A DNA stretch of 64,000 nt from an uncultured Gemmiger sp. GTDB lineage: Bacteria; Bacillota; Clostridia; Oscillospirales; Ruminococcaceae. The notes beneath the pieces are model-generated. The model worked only from the letters and a program-made list of their open reading frames with translations. It had not been told where the DNA came from and did no database searches. The DNA is taken from NCBI RefSeq assembly GCF_934561205.1, contig NZ_CAKTFU010000013.1:1-64000 (forward strand). Reading direction: 5' to 3'. The position numbers and the translations under genes are program-made. Below, piece after piece: positions 35,785 to 44,932 of this stretch (the stretch's first letter is position 1; each line of letters starts with the position of its first letter).

Positions 35785-36365
35785 ACCGCGATGTCCGCAC
35801 CCTGCGCGAACGCGCCCTGTACGCCGCCGCCCTGCACCTGATCGAACAGGGCTGCGACCCCAAAACCATGAAGGTACAGCAAATTGCCGAGGCCGCCGGT
35901 ATCGGCAAGGGCACGGTGTACGAGTATTTTTCTTCCAAGAGTGAAATTTTGTACGGCATGACGCTGTATATTTTCGACGATGAGCTGCACCGCCTGCAAA
36001 CCCGCCTGCAAAGCTGCACCACCCGCGCCGAGCTTGCCGCCGCCGTGCGGGATTACCTGACCGATCTGGCCGGGACCCGCATGGGGGTGTACCGCATCAT
36101 TGCCGGCAGTGCCACGGGTTTCCACCTGTGCGACGACCCCGGCAAAAATCTGCGCACCGAGGCGCTGCGCACACTGGTGCGCGGCACACTGCAGCGTCTG
36201 CAGGACGCCGGGCAGATCGACGCGGCGCTGGATATAGATTACTGCGTCTATGCGCTGATAAGCGCCGCCGCGGGCGGATTTCTGGCGCTGGCCGACGAAC
36301 CGGGCATCGACCCCGATGCCGTGGGCGGGCATATCTGCCGCCTGCTGGACCGCGCGCTACGGTAA
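35781..36365 (+). CDS. TetR/AcrR-family regulator of the RND exporter
   Basis: 194 aa. N-terminal helix-turn-helix (MKVQQIAEAAGIGKGTVYEYFSSKSEILY, about 32-60) and a helical ligand-binding C-terminal part. Start ATG overlaps the exporter stop (ATGA) after GGAGGAGG. It probably represses its own operon at the palindrome 31626-31645. Confidence 0.9.
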   Translation: MNRDVRTLRERALYAAALHLIEQGCDPKTMKVQQIAEAAGIGKGTVYEYFSSKSEILYGMTLYIFDDELHRLQTRLQSCTTRAELAAAVRDYLTDLAGTRMGVYRIIAGSATGFHLCDDPGKNLRTEALRTLVRGTLQRLQDAGQIDAALDIDYCVYALISAAAGGFLALADEPGIDPDAVGGHICRLLDRALR

Positions 36366-36424
36366 AATGCACCTCAAAAGTGCCGAAAACCGCTTTGTTT
36401 CGCGCAAAAGCCGCCATTTGCCCA

Positions 36425-36480
36425 TTGACATTGCCGCGGTGCGCTTTTATACTGTGTATTGTTGTTCCGAGTGTGAACAA
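36425..36480 (+). promoter_or_regulatory. Consensus promoter and inverted repeat before the ECF S gene
   Basis: TTGACA (36425-36430), 17-bp spacer, TATACT (36448-36453), then TTGTTC, 7 bp, GAACAA (36462-36480) at the expected start site, a possible operator. Confidence 0.7.
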
Positions 36481-36509
36481 TCATTGCGGAAAAAAGGAGT
36501 TACGGAATT

Positions 36510-37058
36510 ATGAAAAACAATAATGTAAAAACGTTTGTCGCCATCGGTATCGGCGCTGCCCTGTTCTTTGTGCTGGGCCGCTTTGTGGCTATCCCCAGCC
36601 CGATCGCCAACACCAACATCAGCCTGCAGTATGCTGTTCTGGGTCTGCTGGCCGCCATGTACGGCCCCGTTGCCGGCGGCCTGATCGGCTTTATCGGCCA
36701 CACCCTGATTGACCTGTCCTGGGGCGGTGCACCGTGGTGGAGCTGGGTTCTGTCCTCTGCGCTGGTGGGCGTCATCGTCGGCCTGTTCGCCAAGAAGATG
36801 AACATTCAGGAAGGCGAGTTCGGCAAGAAGGAAGTCATCACCTTTGCCATCTCCAACGTCATTGCTCATGTGGTCGCCTGGTGCGGCCTGGCCCCCGTGC
36901 TGGATATCCTGATTTATCAGGAGCCTGTCAAGAAGGTCTTTGCGCAGGGCTTCTTTGCCGCCATCGTCAACACGCTGACCGCCGTCATCGTCGGCAGTTT
37001 GCTGATCGTGGCCTTCACCAAGACGGTTGCTAAGAAAGGCTCTCTGGATAAGGAATAA
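36510..37058 (+). CDS. ECF transporter S component, UPF0397 family
   Basis: 182 aa with about five hydrophobic segments. The beginning TFVAIGIGAALFFVLG and the IGHTLIDLSWGGAPWWSWVLSSALVG region match the UPF0397 family, which forms the substrate-binding subunit of an ECF importer. The ligand is not known for this family. AAAAGGAG precedes the ATG. Followed, across repeats, by the genes for the ATPase and T subunits. Confidence 0.88.
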   Translation: MKNNNVKTFVAIGIGAALFFVLGRFVAIPSPIANTNISLQYAVLGLLAAMYGPVAGGLIGFIGHTLIDLSWGGAPWWSWVLSSALVGVIVGLFAKKMNIQEGEFGKKEVITFAISNVIAHVVAWCGLAPVLDILIYQEPVKKVFAQGFFAAIVNTLTAVIVGSLLIVAFTKTVAKKGSLDKE

Positions 37059-37107
37059 AAGGGCATTATGTTCTCTCTTTTGGCAGCAAATTAAAAATCA
37101 CCACCCG

Positions 37108-37255
37108 GTAGGGGCGGGGCATGCCCCGCCCGCGACCTAACGGCAACGTGAACACTACGGGTCATTTGTAGGGGCGGTCATTGACCGCCCCTGCTGCCTT
37201 ACGGTAACGCCAACCTATCGGGTAGCCCCCACGGGCGAGCAATGCTCGCCCCTAC
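37108..37255. repeat. Solo module and class II repeat between S and A genes
   Basis: A solo GTAGGGG palindrome (37108-37136), then a class II element (37168-37255): GTAGGGG, palindrome GGGCGGTCA/TGACCGCCC, diverged linker, palindrome GGGCGAGCA/TGCTCGCCC, CCCTAC. A GTGTCCGC/GCGGACAC hairpin with an ACTCTTAACTCTC tail follows (37284-37330). Fills the 346-bp gap 37059-37404. Confidence 0.8.
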
Positions 37256-37404
37256 AGCCAAAGGAATCCTTGCAATAAAACATAAATGTGTCCGCACCGC
37301 GGACACACCTTATCTCCACTCTTAACTCTCATTTATGCTTTTTCCGCCTTCCCCGCCGGGAAGGCATTTTGTTGTCTTTCACCCTACGTTCCAAGAGGTG
37401 CCCT

Positions 37405-39129
37405 ATGGCTCAAACCAAAACACCCATTATTTCGTTTCAAAATTTCAGCTTTCAGTACCGCGCGCAAAAGCAGCCCACGCTGCACGATATCAACCTCGAT
37501 ATCTACCCCGGCGAACGTGTGCTCATCGCCGGCCCCTCCGGCAGCGGCAAAAGCACGCTGGCGGGCTGCATCAACGGGCTGAACCCCTACGCCAACCCCG
37601 GCGAAGCCACCGGCACCCTGACGGTGGACGGCGTGGACGCCATGCACAGCAGCATCTTTGCGCTGAGCGCCCATGTCGGCACCGTGCTGCAGGACCCCGA
37701 CGGCCAGTTTATCGGGCTGACCGTGGGCGAGGATATCGCCTTTGCGCTGGAAAACAGCTGCACCCCGCAGGACGAAATGCACGCCATCACCCGCCGCGCC
37801 GCCGAGCTTGTCGGCATCGAGAACCATCTCGACTACGCCCCGCACGAGCTTTCCGGCGGGCAAAAACAGCGCGTCAGCCTCGCGGGCGTCATGGTGGACA
37901 AGGTCAGCGTGCTTTTGTTTGACGAGCCGCTGGCCAACCTCGACCCCGCCACAGGCAAGCAGACGATGGAGCTGATCGACGCCGTGCAGCAAAAAACCGA
38001 CACCACGGTGCTGATCATCGAGCACCGTCTGGAGGACGTGCTGTGGCGCAGCGTCGACCGCATCGTCCTGATGGGGGAAGGCCGCATCCTGGCCGACCTG
38101 CGCCCCGACGAGCTGCTCAGCACCGACCTGCTGGCGAAAAACGGCATCCGCGAGCCGCTGTACCTGACGGCGCTGCGCTACGCGGGGGTGGACATCACGC
38201 CGCAAAAGCGCCCCGCCCACATCGATACCCTGCTGCTGAACGATGCCGACACCGCCGCCGTGCAGCGCTGGTTCACCGCCGAGCCGCTGCCCTCCGCCCA
38301 GCCCGCGCCCGCCCCGCTGCTGGAGGTGCGCGACGTCAGCTTTGGGTACGAAAAATCCATGCACACGCTGCAAAACGTCAGCTTTGCCATCGGCAAGGGC
38401 GAGATGGTCAGCATCGTGGGGCGCAACGGCGCGGGCAAATCCACGCTGTCCAAGCTGATCTGCGGCTTTGAAACGCAGGACAGCGGGCAGATCTTCCTCA
38501 ACGGGCAGGACCTGCAGGACGTCAACATCCGCCGCCGCGCCAAGCACATCGGCTACGTCATGCAGAACCCCAACCAGATGATTTCCCAGACCATGATTTT
38601 TGACGAGGTCGCCATGGGTCTGCAGGGGCTGGGTCTGACCGAGCAGGAGGTACGCGCCCGCGTGGAGGACACGCTGAAAATTTGCGGGCTGTACCCTTTC
38701 CGCAACTGGCCGATCTCGGCGCTGAGCTTCGGGCAGAAAAAGCGCGTGACCATCGCCAGTGTGCTGGTGCAGCAGCCGGAATTGATCCTCTTGGACGAGC
38801 CGACTGCCGGGCAGGATTTTAAGCATTACACAGAAATCATGGAGTTTCTGCGCGGGCTGAACCGGCGCGGCGTGACCGTGGTGATGATCACCCACGATAT
38901 GCACCTGATGCTGGAATACACCGCGCGGGCGCTGGTTTTCTGCGATGGTGCGCTGATTGCCGACCGCAGCCCCGCCGCCGTGCTGTGCGACCCCGCCCTG
39001 GTGGAGCGCGCGGCGCTGAAGGAAACCAGCCTGTACACGCTGGCGAACCGCTGCGGCATTGCCCCGGCGGAAGATTTTGTCGAGCGATTCATCGCCGCCG
39101 ACCGGGAGGTGCGCAACCATGGCTGCTAA
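37405..39129 (+). CDS. ECF transporter ATPase, fused EcfA-EcfA'
   Basis: 574 aa carrying two complete ABC ATPase domains in tandem. First half: Walker [10 protein letters not shown] (about 48-56), signature LSGGQKQR, Walker B VLLFDEPLANLD. Second half: Walker A GRNGAGKST, a changed signature LSFGQKKR, Walker B LILLDEPTAGQD. It powers the importer with the S and T subunits encoded beside it. ATG 37405 has AAGAGGTG upstream; overlaps ecfT by 11 bp. Confidence 0.92.
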   Translation: MAQTKTPIISFQNFSFQYRAQKQPTLHDINLDIYPGERVLIAGPSGSGKSTLAGCINGLNPYANPGEATGTLTVDGVDAMHSSIFALSAHVGTVLQDPDGQFIGLTVGEDIAFALENSCTPQDEMHAITRRAAELVGIENHLDYAPHELSGGQKQRVSLAGVMVDKVSVLLFDEPLANLDPATGKQTMELIDAVQQKTDTTVLIIEHRLEDVLWRSVDRIVLMGEGRILADLRPDELLSTDLLAKNGIREPLYLTALRYAGVDITPQKRPAHIDTLLLNDADTAAVQRWFTAEPLPSAQPAPAPLLEVRDVSFGYEKSMHTLQNVSFAIGKGEMVSIVGRNGAGKSTLSKLICGFETQDSGQIFLNGQDLQDVNIRRRAKHIGYVMQNPNQMISQTMIFDEVAMGLQGLGLTEQEVRARVEDTLKICGLYPFRNWPISALSFGQKKRVTIASVLVQQPELILLDEPTAGQDFKHYTEIMEFLRGLNRRGVTVVMITHDMHLMLEYTARALVFCDGALIADRSPAAVLCDPALVERAALKETSLYTLANRCGIAPAEDFVERFIAADREVRNHGC

Positions 39130-39949
39130 AACGGTTTTGAATTACCTCCCGCGCGAAAGTGTCGTCCATCGGCTGACGGGCACGGCCAAGCTGGCGTTTT
39201 TTCTGCTGTTCACCTTTGCCGGCATGATCACCTACAACACCTGGCTGCTGCTGGCGCTGTTGGCTGTCAGCCTGGCGGCGTTCAGGCTCAGCCGCCTGCG
39301 CTACAAAGAAGTGCGGTTTATGTTCGTGTTCATGCTGGTGTTCCTGCTGCTGAACAACTTTTTTATCTACCTGTTTGACCCCAACCAGGGCACCGCGCTG
39401 TACGGCACCCGCACGGTGCTGTGCCACCTGTTCTGGCGGTACGACATCACCGCCGAGCAGCTGTTTTATATGTTCAACATTACACTGAAATATTTTGTCA
39501 CGCTGCCTGTGGCGATCTTGTTTATCAGCGCCACCAACCCCAGCGAGTTTGCCGCCAGCCTGAACGGTATCGGTGTATCGTATAAAATCGGGTATTCGGT
39601 GGCCATTGCGCTGCGCTATATCCCCGACATCCAGCGCGATTTCCACGCCATCAGCCAGGCGCAGCAGGCGCGCGGCGTCGAGCTTGGCAAAAACGAACCG
39701 TTCTTTAAGCGGCTGAAAAACACCGTACATATCCTGCTGCCGCTGATTTTGACCAGCCTGAACCGCATCGACACCATCTCCAACGCGATGGAGCTGCGCG
39801 GCTTCGGCAAAAACAAGACCCGCACCTGGTACACCCGCTGCCCCTTTGCCAAAAGCGACTATGCGGTAATGGCGCTGGGCGTGGCGCTGCTGGCGATCAG
39901 CCTTGGCATCACCATCAAATTCGGGCGGTTTTACAACCCGTTTATGTAA
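39119..39949 (+). CDS. ecfT: ECF transporter transmembrane subunit EcfT
   Basis: 276 aa, about five to six TM helices. The CbiQ/EcfT coupling motifs are visible: AQQARGVELG (first Ala-Arg-Gly) and SNAMELRGFG (second). Joins ATPase and S component. Starts inside the end of ecfA, indicating coupling. Confidence 0.92.
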   Translation: MAAKTVLNYLPRESVVHRLTGTAKLAFFLLFTFAGMITYNTWLLLALLAVSLAAFRLSRLRYKEVRFMFVFMLVFLLLNNFFIYLFDPNQGTALYGTRTVLCHLFWRYDITAEQLFYMFNITLKYFVTLPVAILFISATNPSEFAASLNGIGVSYKIGYSVAIALRYIPDIQRDFHAISQAQQARGVELGKNEPFFKRLKNTVHILLPLILTSLNRIDTISNAMELRGFGKNKTRTWYTRCPFAKSDYAVMALGVALLAISLGITIKFGRFYNPFM

Positions 39950-39963
39950 GGGATGCAAGCGAG

Positions 39964-40303
39964 GTAGGGGCGGGGCATGCCCCGCCCGCAGCTTTGCTGT
40001 AATAACAACGTTACGGGTACTCCGTAGGGGCGGCATATATGCCGCCCGTTGCAGCCGTTCCGGTAAATTAACCTAACGGGACGATTGCAACCTTTCGTTT
40101 GGTTTGTAGGGAACGGTCTTGACCGTTCCGTGCCGCCGTGCCAAAAGCACGACATTACGAGAAAACCGCGCGCCATTCGGCGCGATTTTAATGCGCTGCG
40201 CGCGGCCAGATGTGCGGATGGGTCAAGACCCATCCCTACGAATATCCCGAAAACTGACTTTTTTGACAAACTGCGGGACGCATATATGCGTCCCCTACAA
40301 ACC
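39964..40303. repeat. Class I repeat nested in a class II repeat
   Basis: In the 491-bp gap after ecfT: a solo module (39964-39992); the left half of a class II element (40024 on: GTAGGGG, GGGCGGCATA palindrome, linker); then a complete inverse class I copy of 140 bp (40103-40242, palindromes GGAACGGTC and GGATGGGTC); then the right half of class II (40268-40303, GGGACGCATA palindrome, CCCCTACAAACC). A GTGTTCGC/GCGAACAC hairpin lies at 40349-40369. Confidence 0.85.
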
Positions 40304-40398
40304 TGCCGAAAATACCGCAGCAACAAAAACAAACCATCTTATAAAACCGTGTTCGCTTAGCGAACACACGAAATCTCAGCTCTGCTGCCTGATAACCA

Positions 40399-40431
40399 AA
40401 AACTGCCGTCCCTTGCGGGGCGGCAGTTTTT
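40399..40431. terminator. Bidirectional terminator
   Basis: AAAACTGCCGTCCC/GGGGCGGCAGTTTT around TTGC, T run on both strands; between ecfT and the convergent unknown gene. Confidence 0.85.
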
Positions 40432-40440
40432 CTGTATATC

Positions 40441-40959
40441 TCAAAACAACTTTTGTTTTTTGGTGGGCTGGGGGTCAAAGGGGCTGTCCTCGTGGTGGCG
40501 GCAGATGAAAACCTGCTTGGTCTTTTCGGCGCTGGCGCGCCCGCCGCGCTTGGGCACGGTGTAGAACGTCCGGCTTATATTGTAATACCCGCGCAGGTGC
40601 TGAACCAGATATTGCGCCACGGCGGGCAGGGCGTCGGTGTCCTCAATATTTTCGTAATTGTAGTCGGCATAGCGGAAGGCGACCTCGTCGTTTCCGGCGT
40701 AGAGCACAATGCCCTCCTCGTCCAGAACGACCTCACGGATCACGCTCTGATGCAGCCCTGCGGTGCCGCACTCAGCCGCCATCTTGGCCGCACGGTCGCG
40801 CAGCTCCAGCGGCACACTTTGGGGGTCCAGCTTTTCGGTGCCGCGCTGGCCGATCTCCAGCACGATGTCGCGCATCATGCGGCTTTCCAGCAGCGGGCGG
40901 ATGCGTTCCTTGGCGCGCACTTCTTCTGTTTTATTTTGAATCGCCGATATCAACCCCAT
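40441..40959 (-). CDS. Unknown protein, 172 aa
   Basis: Not recognised. Soluble, no signal peptide or TM segment; a charged N-terminal helix (IQNKTEEVRAKERIRPLLESRMM) and a mixed alpha/beta body; basic C-terminus ending PTKKQKLF. ATG 40959 is chosen for AAGGAGG about 9 bp upstream; an extended -10 TGGTATACT lies about 40 bp above it. Single-gene unit. Confidence 0.65.
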   Translation of the reverse strand: MGLISAIQNKTEEVRAKERIRPLLESRMMRDIVLEIGQRGTEKLDPQSVPLELRDRAAKMAAECGTAGLHQSVIREVVLDEEGIVLYAGNDEVAFRYADYNYENIEDTDALPAVAQYLVQHLRGYYNISRTFYTVPKRGGRASAEKTKQVFICRHHEDSPFDPQPTKKQKLF

Positions 40960-41044
40960 AAATCGGGCGCCTCCTTGCAGTGATATATATTCAGTATACC
41001 ATATTTCGGCAGGGTAAGACAAGGGCAGGCGGGCAAATTTCCGC

Positions 41045-41076
41045 AAAAAAGGCGCGGGCCTTTAAGCCCGCGCCCA
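41045..41076 (-). terminator. Terminator of the efp operon
   Basis: GGCGCGGGC/GCCCGCGCC with 7-nt loop followed on the minus strand by TTTTTT. Confidence 0.8.
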
Positions 41077-41088
41077 AAACGCAGCGTT

Positions 41089-41508
41089 TTATTCCTGCGT
41101 GTCGTCCTCGTCCTCTTCGTCCTTGATCTCAATATCAAAGGCGGCGTGGCAGTTGGGGCAGGTCAGGTCCTGGCTCAGCAGGGTGTCCTCGTCCACGGTC
41201 ACAACGGCACCGCAGTTGGGGCAGGTGACCTCATACAGGTCAGCAGGCTCCTCGTCCTCGTCGTCCTCGTCGTCGTCCTCCAGCTCGTACACGTCAGAGA
41301 TCACGTCGTCCAGATCCTGATCCAGCGTTTCCAGCTCGTCGTAGACCTGATCCAGTGCATCGTCATGCTCGACCACGGTGGCTGCCATTTCCTCCAGCAG
41401 GTCCATCATGGCGGCAATGATCTTGCCGTTCTTGCTTTCGGGGTCAAATTCCATGCCGGTCATCAAGCCGCGGATGTAGGCGGCCTTTGCGTTCAAATCC
41501 ATAGCCAT
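41089..41508 (-). CDS. Acidic zinc-ribbon protein, CD1247-type
   Basis: 139 aa. N-terminal helical part (KAAYIRGLMTGMEFD), a very acidic linker (about 77-88, mostly Asp/Glu) and a C-terminal zinc ribbon CPNCG ... CPNCH (about 96-117) followed by another acidic tail. The N-terminal half matches the small clostridial family commonly found directly after efp. Role unknown; a ribosome or translation link is suggested only by position, 75 bp downstream of efp. Confidence 0.75.
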   Translation of the reverse strand: MAMDLNAKAAYIRGLMTGMEFDPESKNGKIIAAMMDLLEEMAATVVEHDDALDQVYDELETLDQDLDDVISDVYELEDDDEDDEDEEPADLYEVTCPNCGAVVTVDEDTLLSQDLTCPNCHAAFDIEIKDEEDEDDTQE

Positions 41509-41583
41509 AGTGTTGCCTCCCTATTGTTTTGTGAACAAAAATGCCGGGCACGGCACAAGCCAGTACCCGGCAAAAAAGCCAAA

Positions 41584-42144
41584 TCAGTTGACGCGCTCCA
41601 TATACTCGCCGGTGCGGGTATCGATGCGGATCTTGTCGCCCTCGTTGATGAACAGGGGCACGCGGATCTCGGCACCGGTCTCGACGGTGGCGGGCTTCAG
41701 GGTGTTGGTAGCGGTGTTGCCCTTGACGCCGGGCTCGGTGGCGGTGACTTCCAGCTCAACAAAGTTGGGGATTTCCACGCTGAAAACCTTACCCTTGTAG
41801 CTCAGCAGCTTGCAGGTATCGTTCTCTTTGCAGAACTTGAAGTTGTCGGGCACATCGTTGGCGCCTACGGGGATATCGTCGTAGGTCTCAACGTCCATAA
41901 AGTGGTACAGGTCGCCGTCCTCGTAAGAGTAGGTGACTTCCTTGCGCTCGATGAAAGCCTGAGGGAACTTGGCGGTGGGGTTGTAGCTGGTTTCAACAAC
42001 AGAACCGGTGATCACGTTCTTGGTCTTGGTGCGCACGAAAGCAGCGCCCTTGCCGGGCTTGACGTGCTGGAACTCAACGACCTGAAGGACCTGGCCGTCC
42101 TGCTCAAAGGTGACGCCGTTACGGAATTCGCCTGCAGAAATCAT
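41584..42144 (-). CDS. efp: Translation elongation factor P
   Basis: Relieves ribosome stalling at polyproline. 186 aa with three beta-barrel domains. The loop tip is KPGKGAAF with Lys32 at the residue modified in other bacteria. C-terminal signature [16 protein letters not shown] is intact. No modification enzyme is encoded nearby. Confidence 0.97.
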   Translation of the reverse strand: MISAGEFRNGVTFEQDGQVLQVVEFQHVKPGKGAAFVRTKTKNVITGSVVETSYNPTAKFPQAFIERKEVTYSYEDGDLYHFMDVETYDDIPVGANDVPDNFKFCKENDTCKLLSYKGKVFSVEIPNFVELEVTATEPGVKGNTATNTLKPATVETGAEIRVPLFINEGDKIRIDTRTGEYMERVN

Positions 42145-42261
42145 ATTAAAATTCCTCCAATAATAGATTAAACATACCTGTATTTATTTTACAGGATATC
42201 GGGCCTTTTTGCAAGCCCCTTGCGGGACTTTTTGCGGTGTTTTTTTAATTTTTTGCGGTTT

Positions 42262-43116
42262 TTACAGCGCTGCAAAGGCCGCCGCCAGCTTTTGGGCGTC
42301 CTCGGCCTGCGTACCGGCGGACTCGCAGATGACGGTCGGCGCCAGTTTGCGCTGCTTCAGCAGCTGCAAAAGCGGGGCGTGGGGCGGGCCGTAGGCGGTG
42401 TCGGCAAAAGTCAGGTGGCATTTTTCGCCGCCCGCCGTGTAGGCAATGCGGGAGAAATGCGCGTGAAAATGCACGGCGCGGTCATCGCCCAGGGCGTCCC
42501 CCAGCTTGTCCAGCAGCGCCGCGTAGGAGGCGGTGTCGGTCAGTTCCGTGCCGCCGCTGCGCGCGTAGATATGCCCAAAGTCGATGCAGGGCGTGATGCG
42601 CGCGTCCACCGCGCAGAGCGCCAGCACCTCGTCCACGGTGCCCAGCTGGTTGATTTTGCCCATCGTTTCGGGGCAAAGGATGCAGTCGCCGTAGCCTGCC
42701 TCGTCACAGGCGGCCACGGCGCGGCGCATGGTGTCCAGCGCCTTTTCGAGTGCTGCTTCGCGGCTTTGCTTGCCGCAGCTGCCGGGGTGGAACACCACCC
42801 GCCGCCCGCCCAGCGCCTTGACCAAAGCGCAGCTTTGCAGCAGGTAATCGACGCTGTGCAGACGTTTTTCGTCGTCCAGGCCCGACATACTGATATAGTA
42901 CGGCGCGTGGACGGACAGCGCAATGCCCTGCGCGGCGGCAGCCTTGCCCAGCGCCTGCGCCTTGTCGTGCGCCAGACGCACGCCGCGCCCGCACTGGTAC
43001 TCGAAGGCGGTCAGGCCGAAGGACGCCGTGTAGGCGGCGATTTTTTGCGGGTCGAACCCCTTGGCGGTGTAGGAATCGGACAGCCCGGCGGTGCCGAATT
43101 TTGGGGTATCATTCAT
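42262..43116 (-). CDS. Endonuclease IV-like TIM-barrel protein
   Basis: 284 aa of the AP-endonuclease 2 family. Metal-ligand segments are recognisable: SVHAPYYIS, VVFHPGS, CPETMGK, CIDFGHIYARSG, HFHAHFS and a late Glu (ICES). Likely cuts at abasic sites in DNA, although some clostridial members of this group are annotated only as TIM-barrel proteins. Start overlaps the end of the yqeG-like gene by 8 bp. Confidence 0.8.
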   Translation of the reverse strand: MNDTPKFGTAGLSDSYTAKGFDPQKIAAYTASFGLTAFEYQCGRGVRLAHDKAQALGKAAAAQGIALSVHAPYYISMSGLDDEKRLHSVDYLLQSCALVKALGGRRVVFHPGSCGKQSREAALEKALDTMRRAVAACDEAGYGDCILCPETMGKINQLGTVDEVLALCAVDARITPCIDFGHIYARSGGTELTDTASYAALLDKLGDALGDDRAVHFHAHFSRIAYTAGGEKCHLTFADTAYGPPHAPLLQLLKQRKLAPTVICESAGTQAEDAQKLAAAFAAL

Positions 43117-43618
43117 GGATCTTGCCCCCGTTTCGGTAAAATTTATTCAGCCAGTACGGCTCAAATTTGCGCTTAAAGCGCACCACGCGGTTTTTGTCGT
43201 GCGGGGTGCGGGGCAGCAGAAACAGGCAGGGGATGCCGTACAGCCCCGCGGCAAGGCGGTCGGTGAAAATTTGGTCGCCGATCATCGCCATTTGGGATTT
43301 GGCAACGCCCAGACGGCGGCGCGCCACCCGCAGCCCCAACGAGAACGGCTTGCACGCCAGCGGCACATACGCCAGCCCGACGCGCCCTGCAAACGGGCGC
43401 ACCCGCTTGTCGGTATTGTTGGACACGATGGTCAGGCTGACACCGGCGGCGCGCATGGTATCCAGCCATTGGCGTACCGAGTCGTCCAGCACCTGGCTGC
43501 CGTCAGCGGTCAGGGTATTGTCCACGTCGAGCACCAGCGCGGTGATGCCGTGCTGCGCCAGAAATTCCGGCGTGATGGATTCAATGCGGCGAAAAACATA
43601 TTCGGGCGTTAAGATCAT
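43109..43618 (-). CDS. YqeG family HAD-IIIA phosphatase
   Basis: 169 aa. HAD motif I LDVDNTLTADG (about 30-40), motif II SNN, and GDQIFTDRLAA near the C-terminal third. YqeG-type proteins are predicted phosphatases of unknown substrate, often near aro or ribosome genes. ATG 43618 gives the usual N-terminus; the frame above it runs into repeat sequence. Confidence 0.85.
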   Translation of the reverse strand: MILTPEYVFRRIESITPEFLAQHGITALVLDVDNTLTADGSQVLDDSVRQWLDTMRAAGVSLTIVSNNTDKRVRPFAGRVGLAYVPLACKPFSLGLRVARRRLGVAKSQMAMIGDQIFTDRLAAGLYGIPCLFLLPRTPHDKNRVVRFKRKFEPYWLNKFYRNGGKIHE

Positions 43619-43671
43619 AGAAATACCTCGGGGGGGAAAATCAGAGTGGAGAATTACGATGCGGTGCAGGA

Positions 43672-43786
43672 AAGCCTTCCCCCTTTGGGGGAAGGTGGCG
43701 CGTATGCGCCGGATGAGGGGGAGCTGTCCGGCAAGCACCCCCTCATCAGTCACCTGCGGTGACAGCTTCCCCCAGGGGGGAAGCCT
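43672..43786 (-). repeat. Solo S module
   Basis: Inverse orientation relative to 4508-4625: CTTCCCCC/GGGGGAAG, GGCGCG-type stem, GATGAGGGG/CCCCTCATC, GTCACC/GGTGAC, CTTCCCCC/GGGGGAAG. No GTAGGGG ends, so the S module can exist alone. It lies between rpsU and yqeG. Confidence 0.8.
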
Positions 43787-43800
43787 TTTGTTCCGCCCAC

Positions 43801-43845
43801 AAAAAACAAAAGTGCAGACCCCCGCAATTTGCGTGGATCTGCACA
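43801..43845 (-). terminator. Terminator of rpsU
   Basis: GTGCAGA...TCTGCAC stem interrupted by a small internal loop; minus strand continues CTTTTGTTTTTT. Confidence 0.7.
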
Positions 43846-43866
43846 GTCGTTCCTTGTAAGATATTC

Positions 43867-44043
43867 TTACTTAAACTTGCGCTTGCGGGCAGCCTCGGAC
43901 TTCTTCTTGCGCTTGACGGAAGGCTTCTCATAAGCCTCACGCTTGCGAACCTCAGCCAATACGCCGCTGCGGGCAGTGCTGCGCTTGAAACGGCGCAGAG
44001 CGCTCTCGAGGGACTCGCCCTCTTTGACACGGATCTCCGACAT
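43867..44043 (-). CDS. rpsU: Ribosomal protein S21
   Basis: 58 aa, the normal size. [21 protein letters not shown] start and a lysine/arginine-rich C-terminus ([12 protein letters not shown]). Binds near the mRNA exit of the 30S subunit. ATG 44043 is preceded by AAGGGAGG. Own transcription unit. Confidence 0.97.
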   Translation of the reverse strand: MSEIRVKEGESLESALRRFKRSTARSGVLAEVRKREAYEKPSVKRKKKSEAARKRKFK

Positions 44044-44191
44044 CTTTTTCCCTCCCTTGACCTGAGACAGGAGTTTGCCGGTCAAAATATCAACCAGTAA
44101 CAGAAATTATACTATAAGTACAGGGGGTCTGTCAACCTTATTTTTTGCCGAAAGCGGGTTTATTTTTAATTTTTTAACATTTTTATGCCTT

Positions 44192-44932
44192 TTAGTGGAA
44201 AACTGCCCACAGCGCCCCGTATAAAATCGGCTGATGCAGCATATACACCGCCAGGGTGTGCCGCCCGACTAAGCACAGCGGGCGCAAAACGGCGGGCGGT
44301 GCGGCAGGGGCCAGGCGCACAAGGCGTGCGGCAAACAGCCCCGCCCAGAACAAGAACAGCCACGGTATCAGCGGGAAATAATCCGCCGAGGTAAATTTTG
44401 TCAGGTCCGGCAGCCCCAGCCACCACAAATTAACGCGGTACAGCCCGGCGGGCAGGGTGACCAGATGCAGCCCCTCAAAGCCCAAAAAGCCGTAGGGCAG
44501 TTGGTTCGTCAGCAAAAACAGCGCGGCGCAGCCTGCCAAGCCCGCGGGCGCAGGGGTGCGCTGCAAAACGGGGCGGGCAAGCACGGTAAGCAGCAGCGCG
44601 GCGGCGTTCAGGTGCAAAACACCGAACCAAATCCCCTCTGCCGGCAAAAACAGCAGGGTCACGGCGCTTAACAGCACAGCGCACCCGCCCACGACGGCGG
44701 CGTTTTTCAGCGGCTTGCGGGCAAACGCAAAGCTGTAGCCCGACAGCAGGATAAAGCTCTGGCAGATATACTGCTGCCACGCGTGGCAGCCGGGCGCACT
44801 GATGTTATACCACGGCGCACTTTGCCCAAAAATGTACACCCAGTCGTACATAAAATGGTAGGCAAGCATATTCAGCAGGGCAAGCCCGCGCAGGGCGTCC
44901 GCCTGCCAGACGCGGGGACGCGGCTCGCTCAC
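44192..44932 (-). CDS. DUF1624 membrane protein (heparan-alpha-glucosaminide acetyltransferase-like)
   Basis: 246 aa with about seven TM helices. The RGLALLNMLAYHFMYDW segment after TM1 is typical of DUF1624, a branch of membrane acyltransferases. Final helices contain GRHTLAVYMLHQP as in acyltransferase-3 proteins. Substrate unknown. Its ATG overlaps the pfk stop by 4 bp. Confidence 0.82.
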   Translation of the reverse strand: MSEPRPRVWQADALRGLALLNMLAYHFMYDWVYIFGQSAPWYNISAPGCHAWQQYICQSFILLSGYSFAFARKPLKNAAVVGGCAVLLSAVTLLFLPAEGIWFGVLHLNAAALLLTVLARPVLQRTPAPAGLAGCAALFLLTNQLPYGFLGFEGLHLVTLPAGLYRVNLWWLGLPDLTKFTSADYFPLIPWLFLFWAGLFAARLVRLAPAAPPAVLRPLCLVGRHTLAVYMLHQPILYGALWAVFH

